This document shows, piece by piece, positions 36,501 to 49,905 of a stretch of DNA of 64,000 nt. Numbering within the stretch: position 1 is the stretch's first letter; every line of letters starts with the position of its first letter. This DNA is from Diprion similis (lineage: Eukaryota > Arthropoda > Insecta > Hymenoptera > Diprionidae). The DNA is taken from the NCBI RefSeq assembly GCF_021155765.1, contig NC_060112.1:25200001-25264000 (forward strand), in the 5' to 3' direction. Both the position numbers and the translations under genes were made by a program. Below the pieces are notes generated by a model. It saw nothing but the letters and a program-made list of their open reading frames with translations. It ran no database searches and was not told where the DNA came from.

Positions 36501-39500
36501 GTGTAGGATCGTGAGGTTTCATGTGATACTTGAATGCCACGTGTTACAACCGCAAATGACGTCGAGATATCGTTTATGTAGAACTCAAACGACACAACAT
36601 GTCCTTATTTTAGAAAGTTTGACTTTTTCCGGTACTATACGATATTTTTTTTTTTGCGCAGTTCGTTTATACTAATCAACTTATCGTCAACGTTTTCTCA
36701 ATCCTTGGAAAAATAGAACGATCTTTATAATCGTACGGAAATTTATTCAGACCTATCGTTGTATATATATAACTAACTATATAAAGGAAAGATCGGACCG
36801 AGCAAACCTTCGATTCATTGTAATTGATTAGATTTATGCTTTTCATCTGAAATTAGTGAAAGTCTTTTGCAGTCGGACCAGTTTTTCATCCTTACTTTTT
36901 AACGATTAATTAATACAATCGTTACAGGTATATAACTAAATTCTCACTTTTCACAGAACGATTGCTTATTGTACTTACCATGCGTATCATGCATTTCGTA
37001 CACAACGATTTACCTACTGTTGATACACGTTAATAATAATATTACGTGTTATATCCTAAGATTATATTGTTAAGTCCTTTTTGTTATTCAATGATAAACG
37101 GAGGTATAGTATACCTATATATATATACACCTATTTATAATATATTTATATATAACGTACTCATATACGGCCAGGCATGTGTCGCAATATTTCTTTCCAA
37201 CCACTATGAGGACTGACACGAGTGATCTTTACAGCCCGAGGTTATATCATTAGTACCAATGCCAAGACGCTGCAGGTTATTAGAGAAAATCGCCTTTTAC
37301 ACTTGCATGTTTGTGTATATATATATATACCGTGTGTCCATGAGGAAAGTGCGCACGTTATGCACGTGAGGTAAGTTGTTTGAATTTTATTTACTGTCAG
37401 AAAATGTCCCTAGGAGTTGAACAGCTAACGGTAAGCTCCTAGGGACATTTTCTGAGAGTCGCGATTGGTATCCTCAATCAGGCTGTAACTGTCGACCAAT
37501 AAAATTCGAACAACTTGACGCACGCGCATAAGGTGCGCACTTTCCACATGGACACACGGTATATTTATACATTTATATGTACGTGTGTATATCCGTTTTA
37601 TCGTAGTATACATCGTGTGGTGCGGTGATTTTAGTTGGTGCGAATATTTTCCTGCGGGGATAAAATTTAGTGTCAACTGCTCGATTATTTAATATTCAAA
37701 GTAATATTAATTAAATATTCAAAGTAATTTTGAAAGGAATCGGTTTTGAAATTAAAAAAAAAAAAAAAAAAAAATTTCTGAAATTCTACTTTTTATTCCA
37801 AATTTATTTCGATATCTGGCAGAGATAAGATAGATTTTGAACAAAATCAAAAACGGCGAGGATATAATAGACTGTGGTTTGGTAATAATTTTGTTGTAAT
37901 CATATACAATATATATAACTTATAACAAAGCAGCAGATTTGTTCGTTTGTTAGTATATTTGAAATAATTATTAGAATTAATACCGCTTTCGTTTCGATGA
38001 ATGTATATATTTTACTTGCAGCAAAGATTGTTATAGTATTTTGTCCCGTGCCTTTAGTGCAACAGCGAATAACGGCAGCAGACCTTTCAAACGAAACGAA
38101 ACGGTACCTACAGGCACGGTTTGCCTTGACACCTTATCTTTGTAACTTACAGTATACCTTGTAACTATTTGTTGATGGGAGAGAGGGGAAGAAAAAACGA
38201 GGAAAGGACGAAGATTTGAAAAAGAAAACTTTTGTACTTGTGTTCTGATATTTATACTTATTATATATATATATATATATATAATATAAATTATAGTATG
38301 CAAATGAAATTTGTAAAATAATTTTACTTATTTTCATTCTTATCGATCGTTTCGAAACGAAAAGTAAATTAAATTATATGTATGTAGATGAACTCGTCGT
38401 GTGTTAGAATTTCTATAGAAATGTGCGACACACTTATCCATATTTATATTAGTCAAAGTTTTCTCGCCAAATTTCGTCCGGTCTTCCGGCTTACCACGAA
38501 AACGTGACGTGTTATACGCATTACGTTGTACATGACATATACGTGTATATAGGTACAAGCTTTCTCTTAAAATTTTTTTAACGGATTTACGCACTGGCGA
38601 ACTGGCGGAAAAACGTTCAGGTTTTTAACAATTAAGATTCGGAAAGACTGTTTTACCTGCCGAAGAAACGTACCTAACCTCTAATAAAAAAATGCTCAGA
38701 ATATCTTTGGGTTTGGTTTATTTCTATTTCACGCTGTGTTTTCATCTTGGGATTTCCATGGGACGAGGTTTGTCTTATATTAAAAAAAAATTTTTATCTT
38801 ATTTTTTCTCTCTTTTTTCGCATCCCTCTGACGATTTTGATTTGGTGATGGGGGTTTTTTTTTTTTTGTTATTTTTTTTTTTGGTTTCACTCATCGACAA
38901 CGATCGTCGCGTTATATTGGTGAAAATATTTTTTTCCCACCACATTTATCCTTGTAGATCATCGATTTAGTACATAAATGCAGAGCGAACCTGAGAACGA
39001 TGCAAGTATCGATTACCGCAACGATCTCGATCGATTCACTGGCCATTATGGCAAAGGGAACCTTTCTCGATTTTTTTTCTTTTTCTTTTTTTCTTTTTTA
39101 TTATTCTGTTGAAACGCTACAGCAGCAGCATCCTCTGTGCAACATCAGCTGTATTTTTTTGCGTGCAATATGATCCTCTGCACTGAAAGGAATATCTCAC
39201 GATCGCATCCTGTTGCAGGTTTTATATAATAATAAACGATGACGTTGAATGAAGCATAAGTTGAATAAGAGAAAAAAAGAGCTTTTTTACTGGATCATAC
39301 CGTAGATCTGATTGATATATAATGATGATACTGACAATGGGTTATGTTGCTGGTAAATTTTAATTGATTTTTTCCAATTTTGGGATAACGCAATGAATTG
39401 TATAATTAGTGTTAGTCAGATTTATGGAATGGATCTATTTGGCAGAATTCTGAGAGGGCGTAACGAAGGCCGACAAGTCAAAGTTCCGAAGGTGCGAAAA

Positions 39501-41744
39501 TGAGAAAATTGAAAAGTCTGAAACATCGGAATTTTGAAGGATCGAAGATTTTTAATTCTTTGAATTTCTGGCTTGGTGAAAATTCATCACTTTGATGTTT
39601 CTTTGTTTTCGATTTTCGAGATTTTTGCGTTCGGAGTCCAGGTCATTCTGATTTTCGGTCTTTTTGATTTTTTTAAAACCACTTTTCGAGCGAACTACGC
39701 TCTGTGAGTATATTTTAATTATATATATATCGAAATTTTAGTCCATCGAAAATTTATTTTTCGGAATTTCGCTCTATCGATATACTTTACTTCTCGGGAC
39801 TTTGCTTTATCGTAAATTGAATCTTTGGAATCTTGCATTTCGGAATTTTAATCCTTCGGCTTTCAAACTATTCGAAATTATGTTGTTTAGTAACGGTTTG
39901 ACTTCTTGACTTCAATTTTCACCAGAAAATAATTCGGAATTAGACACTTTTTGTAACATTTCAAATTCGGAACGTCGATCCCGCCCCGATTGTTTTTATC
40001 TACACACACACACACACACGCACACACACACACGCGCGCGCGCACACAAATACCCACAATACGTACAACGTTACTTTGTCGCGTCGTTATACGTACACTC
40101 AAATGATTTCCTGCCCCCCCCCCCCCCCTCCCCCCCGCGCCCTTAAATCATATCGAGGATATATGGTGAATGCACGCGTTAGATTGCTGATGCCGCAACG
40201 ATTTTCTGCATGGCGCAGGCTTTACCTGCAGCAATTCTATAGCTCAGTTTGCGACGACGACGAGACAAGGAGGAGGTGAAGGAAGAGGAGGAGGAGGAGG
40301 AGGAGGAGGTGGTGAAACCGAACCGACGCAGTGCAAAGAACAGCTCAGCAGCCGGCTCCTGCCTGCAAGCAACCTCATTCCTTGCGGACAAGAAAGAACC
40401 AACCTTCCGCACCCACGCGTCAAATTCCAAACTTACGTCGTGGTTCCTGCGGCGACGAACGAACGCCTAGTTGTTTGTTATAACTGCCTGCGTGCACGAC
40501 CATTTATACCTACCTAGCTACTACCTACTACCTACTCTAAACTACCAAGGAAAGTAAGTATCAGACGTCAGGATCACGGATCATGTTGAAACTTCTGGGG
40601 GTGTTTCTTAGGTCAGGATTGTGGAGGGTAGAGGCAAGGAGGAGGACCACCTTCGTGGAGTACAGAAATTGTCCGTAAAGTAGAGGGAAATTATGAGAAT
40701 GAAGTCAGTAACGTTTAACGTAACGTAATCTCAGGATGAGAAATCATCGTTATTGGACAATTTAAAGATTACTTTCAAGGAGGTGAATTCTCGAAATTTA
40801 TTAAAGTATATTTTGTTTATAATATTTCACTGGATCTTAGATAGATCTTACACTTAAATAAGTATTGTTGCAGTGACGTTGAGAACTTTTTACTTATGGC
40901 GAATTCAGATGGCGTTGCTGTAGCAAAAGTTACGCAAACCGCCCCAATTAGGTTCTGTGATCCTTAAAGCTTATAAACGCCACTTTGGTGATTTGTTGAA
41001 CCATGATTTGCTGCTTTTTACGGATCCTTTTTTAGTCGAAGACCCGTCATCTCTACTCTCCATAAGTCAGAATTATGGATTCCTTTTCGTTCTTCCTTCG
41101 GTCAATTAATCGTCATTGAAACCACGTCATAGGACAATCGTAATGTTTATTGTTTGAGGCAAAAGTACAGAATGTAGGTCTCGTTTCTTTCGGCAATTAA
41201 CTCGTCGACGCTGCTGATGCATGTGTAATAAATTATAATACGACTGTGAAACTGCAGCTTATTATTAAGAAACTTGTACATACTACCCAGTCTAGAAAAT
41301 TTAAACAGAATGTCTAGCGTTATCTAGAATGTCTGCAGATACTCTTCTAGTAAGAAAAATTTTTGCTCGCGATTCGTGTGTATGCATGTACTCGTTCATT
41401 GATTCTTCGTCAGTAAATCCGCGAGAAATGGTGCCAGTCGTTATGGTGAAATGTTGTTTTAAAAAAAAAGGGGGGAAGAAAAGGAAAAAAAAAAAGGAAA
41501 GAAAAAAGAAAAGAATGAATGAATAATTGTGAAAGAATTTCTTTTACCGAAAAACCATGAAGCGCGGCAACGATGCTGCGGAATGTTGAACGTCGAACCA
41601 TCGAACGTCCATGAATCAAGGACGAAATCACCTGCCGTGGAAGAGGGTGTAACAAGCACCATTCCACAACCTTACTGAAAGTGCTCTGCGCACCAGGATA
41701 TCAAGGTGTATGTATAGAGCGTATATCGTGTGTGTATGTGTGTG

Positions 41745-41827
<83 letters not shown>

Positions 41828-42568
41828 AGTGCCGAGATCACCGAGGTCTAGGCATCCAACAAGACATTTTATCTTCCTTCTTCTTTTCCTTCTCATGCTC
41901 ATGCTCATGTCGCTTTTGGCTCTTCTCCTTTCTTTCTTCTTCTTCTTACTTCGTTCAACTTAGTGTCAGTGCTGCGGCACGAATAACGAGATGGGGATAA
42001 AAAGAGAGAAAGAGAGAGCGACGAAGAACGTAACGTCGACGTTTGTGCTATGGCGTCTGGTCTGTAGCAGCGAAAGAGACTCGTACAAAGCCGCCGACGC
42101 ACACTTGTTCCGTACAGTATTTATCCCTGTGCAGACACACACATACACACGCCTCTTGTAATGTCATACACGTATGAACCCACGTAACCCGGACCGCAAG
42201 GAGAGGGTGCAGGGTTTTATACCCTGCCGCCTATACAACATACCTTTATCTTATAAATACATGTGAGAATTTGGAATTGTGTGTGTGCGAGTGTGTGAGT
42301 CCTAATGTGTAGGTTGATACCTACCTACCTACCTACCTACCTACCTACCTACCTATATGGTGAACGTCAATGTGAAGGTGGTACAAACGCCGCGTGCGAA
42401 TGTCTGTATGGGTTGGCCTGCTCGCCTGTTTGACTGGCTTGGCTACCTGCCGTGACGACTGAAGAAAATCACCGCGAACGACGACGACGACGAAGCGTCC
42501 CTTATACACTGCGTTACCGGTTCGAGGCGCCTATAACGACGACTATCATAGTCGTCTAATATAACAAA

Positions 42569-42610
<42 letters not shown>

Positions 42611-45600
42611 TCGTATTCGCGGGCCTAAAATCACAGGGTTATGACTTTTTTTTTTTTATCTTAACACGCGCGCTGCTTCCGTACCGTCCATGATTTCTAT
42701 TTTCACTTTCGATTTGTTTGCAAATTTCATCGCCGTTTTACTATCAACGTTATGCAATTTATATCTTCATATACCTTTACCTTTATTTGCATGCGAGTTG
42801 TAATCGCGAGGTGATTAGAGAAAGGATGGAAAATATGTAAACGTGAAAGTTATTCGATTGATTCGTTATACAGGATATGAAATTACCCGAAAAGGTACCT
42901 AACATTGTCTTTTGGCAATGTTCTTTAACTGCATCTATTCATTCTGACAGAACGAATGTTTGGGAATATTAATGTATCGATGACACATTAGGTAAAACTA
43001 CAAAAATTATTATGTCGTCGGTAAACGATGATATGTATAAATATATATTTATAAAATATACGTATGTGTTTGAAATTCAGCGATGATTATTATACCGTCT
43101 TTTTACTCACGTATTGTACAAACTACGATGCTAGTTTACAACACATTGTAACAATTTCATCATCCTGCTGACGATGAAATCCACGTGATATTATGGATAC
43201 ACGCGTGTGGCGCACAAGTTGGGTTATTCGCAAAGTCGTTTAATGCATGTATATTTTAAATTACGTGTATCGGTAGTCCACCTTATCCATATGTCCACGC
43301 TTACACGCAACGTATATGTATACATATGGGAAATACATCATTATAATTGCGAAAAGGTGTAGGTATATTGTGTGCCTTTAACACACTGTACACCTGGTGT
43401 TTTAAATGTTGGCAGATAAATCAGTTGGCAGATAAATCATCGAAAATGAGGACGTGTCGTAGCAGTATTATAGACGGTGTATGCATGGCGTACAAGAAAA
43501 GAAATAACAGCTACAGTCGATTTTTTGTTATTATTATTGTTATTATTATTATTTTTATCAATTTCAACCAATATCAGGAAGAACATCAGAACATTTATAA
43601 ACAACCGTACGAAGTTTCTTCTGTCACTATGTTCATGTGACTTGACGTAAATAATCAGAGATCGCTTTTTTTTTTGGTAACATTGAATGCCTGCAGAATT
43701 ATTTGAATGTTGGCAACAGATTTCGATGATGATATTTTCTTCAATCAGGACCGAGAGGACATTTGAGTTGGCATGAAATTCGAGTGAAATTATTCATCAC
43801 ATTACGGGAAGTATAAATCTAGTAACAACGTGACCAAATCTAGTAACAACGCCTGATGCTTATCGTATAGAGATTTTTTTGTATCGACTAACTATTGTGC
43901 TTGCAAGAGTTGTCCAATTTGATTATACGGACTCTAACAAGCCGGGTGTACTTCTCGTTCGCATGTTCTTCCTACTCTCCTGGTCTTCCCTCTCTTCACC
44001 GTAACTCGCATACCACACATCCCTCCTCCGCATCGACGATATCCGTGTGGGCACGACGCAGCATCATCCGTCCTGGGATTCGAGAACGTTTCGAGGCTTC
44101 AAAGCTGCGTCGACCTCGTCGAAACTCGGGCCCGTTGCCAGGGCGGAGAATAAGAAGAAGCAGAGGAGTTCTGGATTCTAACGGGTCCTTAAACTCAGGC
44201 AGCAATGCAGCGGCTCCAATTTTTAGACCCGTGCTCTCCAGGACTCCACGAACAAAGGATCATTCGGGGGTCTCGCAGCAGACGTATTTAAACTGGCAGG
44301 CTCTTATCCATGTATGCGTTATTCGCTGACTATAGTGTGAGCGTATGTGTGTGACTTTTTTTCTCCATAGTTGCTTCTTCTTCTTCTTCTTCTTCGAGTA
44401 GGAGTAGGAGTAGGAGTAGGAGTATAAATTGTAGGAGGAGACGGAATCTCGTCTTCGTGCTTTTTTTTCTGCGAAGGAACTCACTAACACTGACGACGAC
44501 TGGCATCGTGTGGTAAACTAGGCAGAGAGAAAAGAGAGAAAAGGGGAGCGGAGCTGTAGATCTCGTGGTGAAAAAGGAGAATGGGGAGGAAAATCTCGCC
44601 TACGTTTACCATCTTTCTTATTATTTTCCTCGCTATTGCTGAACGTTGCAACATTTCTTTTATAGATTCGGTTCCTTTCCTTTGTCTTTCTGTTTCACTT
44701 TATCGTACTACGTATCTTCTGCAACTCGGGAAAAACTTAGTACCCAAATGCGCAGGCGAGAAATCATGTGATTTGTGACCATTGATCAAGTTTTTCATTT
44801 TTTCGTCAGGTTGACCAACCAACAACACAATTACAGCCACACGTTAACCATAGAAATGTCTTAAGCTTTTCAAGGTTATGTTGCGTTGAAAATTTGAAAC
44901 GGTCAAAAAGAAAGAGCCTTCTGCTCTATCGATCACCATCGCGAAGGAAGCAAAATTAACAAATTGCTGTTACACCACACCAACCCAGTTCCGAAGCTGT
45001 CCAGTAAGGAAATAAAATGCTGCATAACGTATAACACATACTGAGTCTAAACGCGGAAACGAGCCATCCCGGCGCCTGCAGATAGGCAACCGGAGTTACA
45101 ATTAGCCATTCTCACGAACGAGATTGTAACGCTCGGTTGTTGCCTATTTGTAGGCGCCGAGGTGGCTTGTTTCCACGTTTAGGAAATAGACGTTCGGATG
45201 CGGAGATGAGATTAGGATAAAGAAAGAGGGAGAGAAGCGTAAGCTGATGCAAAAGAGCAAAGAAGAGCTCGTTGTGTTGCGGGCTCTCTTTTTCTTATTT
45301 CAGTTCTAATAATAATTGCCCTCGTGGTTTCTTTCTCCTTCTTCTTCTTCTTCTTCTTCTTCTTCTTGTTATTCTTATTCTTCTGCTCTATTAGAGAGGC
45401 GAGAGGAAGGAGAAACAAGTGAGTGAATGATCACTCGGTAGCGAGTGTGGCTTGAATGTCGTCTGCTCGTCTTGAGCAAACGAACGATAAAGTCCAGACA
45501 CCAGAATCGCTCCTGCAGCGTCATCTACAAATCCTTCTTTTTTGTAATAGAAAATAGTGACAAAGAATTTTTCGGAGAAACCGAGAAACGGAAAAGAATT

Positions 45601-48600
45601 GTAGAGAAAAACTGTGTCTGTCTGAGGTCGTGAGTCGTGCTGGCGAAAGATCGGGAAAACCAAGAGTTTATGTATAAACATTTGTAATACATCATCACAG
45701 TACATACCTATAGTGCACATTCAGGGGAATTTCATTCGCGAAATTGAGGAAATCCTGCACACGAGGGAAATTTGCGGCAAGTCATGTCATGATGGTGGAA
45801 ATACTACATGGAATTTATACCTTGCGATAATGTTTGTCCTTCAATCGTTACTTTTTATCAATATGTTATCAGAAGAGTGTAATTTTCAATAATTTTTCGA
45901 CTATATTTTTGAAAAAAATTCATTTAGCTCGTATTGTTGTAGGGAAAATTTATACCTTATACGGTGTTTCATTAATCCATTTTTCTTTTTCTCATAATCT
46001 ATTCTTACTGTAATAACAATTTCAGTCACAAATTCGTGTTTAAAGTTTGACTTCGAGACGTTGGGCAATCCGCGTAAAGGTTTTTATACGTTTTGTGCGT
46101 CGCTCAAATTCCATTATAGTTATACCTATAGCTTATATGTCGACACTTTTGCAAAATGATCGTATCTCCCTCCCCCTTCCCCTCCCATATCTGTATATGT
46201 ATATAGTATAGGAGGTACTTTTGTGATAATACATACGCTTATAGAATTCTCTGAGCTTACGTTTCTTATGGTGCCCGTAAATAGAAAGCGAATGTGAAAG
46301 AAAACTGGGTCGACTCTGATCGTTCTGCGCGGAGTATAATACGTACATTTTTTTTTTTTTTTTTTTTTTTGTTTCTATCTAATACTCATGTATCATGTAC
46401 GTATGTATGTACATACAACGTAAACCCATGAATATTGAACGTTCACCTTCAATTTTGGCTGAATAATTCGCGACGCAATTCAAACGGAATATTTTGCACA
46501 AATTTACGTTATAAAGACACGCATTTTTTTCGTTTCTTTTTTTTTTCACACACATACACAAAAAGACCACGCTCCCATTTCACCAACTGTACAATCAAAT
46601 TCTAACCTACAACTTACGCCCATCTAGGCTCTGTCTGTTTTTATGTATTCTATGTATAATGCTATGTATGTATGTATGTACACTGTACATACATGTTGAA
46701 AATACATGGCTATGCATGTCTCAAGAAATAATGTTTGACGAAATATGGCTACAATGGTGTATATAATGTACGCTTCAAATCTGTATACATTAGGCAGACG
46801 TATATAATTATATACACATACCCTTCCCCCCCCCCCTCCCCGCCCCCCGGCCCTATGTAATACATATGTTTCAACGTAATATGCCATGATATGCTGGTAT
46901 CGCGATGTTCCAAGCTTCTATTTCGGTTAAATTATCTTCATCATGTTTATAAAGTTTTATCAATATTCCTTCTCCTTTTCCTCCTCATCCTCCTCCTACT
47001 TCTATATTCTGCTACGCGATCGAGGATAATATATGCATACATAATTATACAAAACAAGAGAGACAGAGAGAGAGAGAGAGAGAAGAATAACTTATGTTCA
47101 ACAGATATAGAGTTGTGTTTTCCAAAGTCTCGAGAATTTATGAGACGAGAAATTTTTTTTAGAGATGAAAACGATTCAACACGACAATTTTCAATTCGTT
47201 AAGGTGTTGTTTCTTTTTCTTTTTTTTTTTCTCTTCTCTTTATTTTTGTCCCAACGAATAATGTAAATTCGTTGGTATTTTAAGCAACGAAGAATAAAGA
47301 GAAAACATTCAGAAAAAAAATTAGCGATTTTTAGAATTAGAAAAACAACTTGTAAGCAGGAAAATTCGTGCGGCTATAGTGGCGCAGTGGCAAAGCACCG
47401 GGCTTCAGATCCGAACATCGAGGGTTCGAATCACCTCGAAAAGTTAACGGAAATTCTTCATTCGCTCGAATTCGGTTTTTCACTCTCATTCTTTCTCCGT
47501 TTGTCCATTACCCCTCTATCTCCTCTACTTATTTCTCACCGCGTTTACTATCGTCACGGCTAACTGTCCAGGGACTTCGAAACAGGCAACATGAAAAAAA
47601 AAAAAAAAAAAAAAAAAAAACAGAGAGAAGAAAGAGAAAAGGAAGAAGAAAACTTAACAAAGGTGTGCCCGCGAAGTTGTGTGTCGTACACCCTGCTGCA
47701 GGCAGGCTTACCGGAACAACACCCGAGCTCAGAGTCACTGGCCCGTGATCCCCAACGGTGGTGGGTCGGTGCTAAGAGAACCTCGGAGAGTAAATTGTGT
47801 AAAGGTTCTTGCTTATGCCCTGGCCTCGCAATATGTGCGTGTTTCAGGTACCGAGCGAAGATACAAAAACATTTTTTTGTTTTTTTATTCTTATGCAACA
47901 TGAGAATGTTTTAATAGTTTTTTCACGCGTGTTTTCCCTACACAAAGTATATGTTTCTATGGCGGTAGAGTGAGTCTGCGAATACGCATGCGCGGAGTAC
48001 AGAAAATACCACTTTTAAGTCCTAGGAGTTGAAAGTAGGTTTTTCGGTACTTCGCGCATGCGCTGACGCAATTTTTTATATTAAATATAACAAATATCAC
48101 GCCTCTAGTATTATTTGCCTGTGGTTGTGGATTATGATTTTTTTTTTTCGCTTTCACGGTGTTTATTCATGTGTGAAAATAATCGTAAACTGGGAGTATG
48201 TACATAATTTGTTCGTATTTTGTACACGCAATATAGAATATAAATATATTATATAAATAGATATGCTTGTTGTTTACGTATTTACTGATAATATTTATTA
48301 CAATACTAGTATATACATATATGTAAACAAGTTGATATATAGGTATATGTATTCGTCCTTATGTTTTGACGAGGATATAAGCGAAAACTCTGCCATAGTC
48401 TATATTATTCTATGCAATATGGTACATACATACATATGTATTCAAGGGAATCCCGTTGTTTTGTATATTTGCATAAATGAAAAGCCTGAATATTATTTTT
48501 GGAACGATTCAAGTGTAACGCGACCTTCGCTCAGCCTCCTCTGGACGATTGGTTGGTTGGTTGGTTGGTCGATCGATATAATGGAGTATTATAAGTATTA

Positions 48601-49874
48601 TAACATACATATATACATGCGTTATCTACCTGATGAACGAACCTATTATACAGATAGTTTGCTTAGATAGACTATTTATATACAAGTGAATTTAAATTTG
48701 AAGAAAAAAGAGACATCGCTGATCACAAATTGAAATTCGTCGGTCGCCATGTTGCTGATTCATTAATTTCGAGAGACATTAGAAAACTAAAAATCCTGTA
48801 AGACCCCCCCCCCCCCCTCACTCGAAACCTGACTGCAAATATCTTCCAAGGATTTAAATAACATCTTTCTGTGTCACGAAATGAAAGAAGCTGCTTTTCG
48901 CAGTCCCTTCAGAATCTATCGCGTATGTTACACTACATGTATACGTAGGCGTGATGGAACGCACGTACATATGTAATATATAAACAGACGAATTTATGCT
49001 ACGGCGCGAAACCCATATATTTGTATGTATACATATAGGTATATAATATGTACATGTGTGGTGTATGTAGTAACGCAAAGGTGAAACTTGACACATACTA
49101 ACTACCCATCTACGATGCATCTTTAGTATTACCCTCTCATTATGTACAGGGTTTTATTGTTATATGTATACTTGCATACTCCTCCACCATCTTAACTGTG
49201 CATATAATCTTGAACGCTTTGAAAAAAACTTCTTTGTCCTTACCACGGTCCCTGCATTCGCTATATACCTAACTATCTTCCTTTCTGCCTTACCAACTGA
49301 GAAATACGATGGTAATCATTCTCTCTTTTTCTCTCATTTGCTAATGCGTTTTGTTTGCTGCTGCTGCTGTTGCATTTGCAATTCTTCTTCTTCTTCTTCT
49401 TTTTCTTCTTCTTCTTTAGGCACAGGCCATAATTCTTTACACGTATGGAGGAAACTATCGTCATAGTAAATTCAGCAGTGGACAGAAATTTTCTTTTTAC
49501 TTTTAGAGTATTCGAAGTGAGGAGCGATTGCGATATTTACCAAATATTGTAAAATACATTTGGATGTTTGTTTTTATTATTATTATATTTTTTTACATTG
49601 CAATAAAAAATTGCGCACTTGCAGGCTGTAAGGATTGATTTCGATAAGAATTTCAATATTTTTTAGTGCGTAAACGTGTTTTTAAAAGCTTTTATTAGTC
49701 ATATTTTGATATTACTTTTTTTTTTTTTTTATGAAAATTTGCCGATTGTTATTTGCGCATTAAATTTTTTTTACCAGTTTTCAGTTTAACGTTATACTTG
49801 ACGCAAGGTTTTTTCACCTGAGATTTTTTTAATATTGTTTTGTAAATTTCGAGTTTAGAAAAACAGAAGAAAAC

Positions 49875-49905
<31 letters not shown>

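Larger units (their letters stand above)
34753..45047 (+). other. Midnolin intron 2, part 2
   Basis: No gene recognised. Contents: a TTTCG pentamer run (35694-35718), homopurine blocks at 35904-35941 and 40278-40309, a MITE at 37328, alternating CA/CG dinucleotides at 40003-40047, C runs near 40113, a TA74 tract at 41749, ACCT and GAC arrays at 42319 and 42571, a GC-rich island at 43920-44260, TTC and GAGTAG arrays at 44375-44423, and a 16-bp direct duplication (aaatctagtaacaacg) near 43817-43850. Confidence 0.6.

Noticed and set aside
43895..44329. Arg/Ser-rich open frame of 144 codons
   Set aside because: It lies in a GC-rich island where stops are rare. No conserved motif or clear splice context. 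Kept only as a possible regulatory island.
47371..47442. Functional tRNA gene
   Set aside because: The acceptor and anticodon stems do not pair, so it is listed as a tRNA-like repeat instead.
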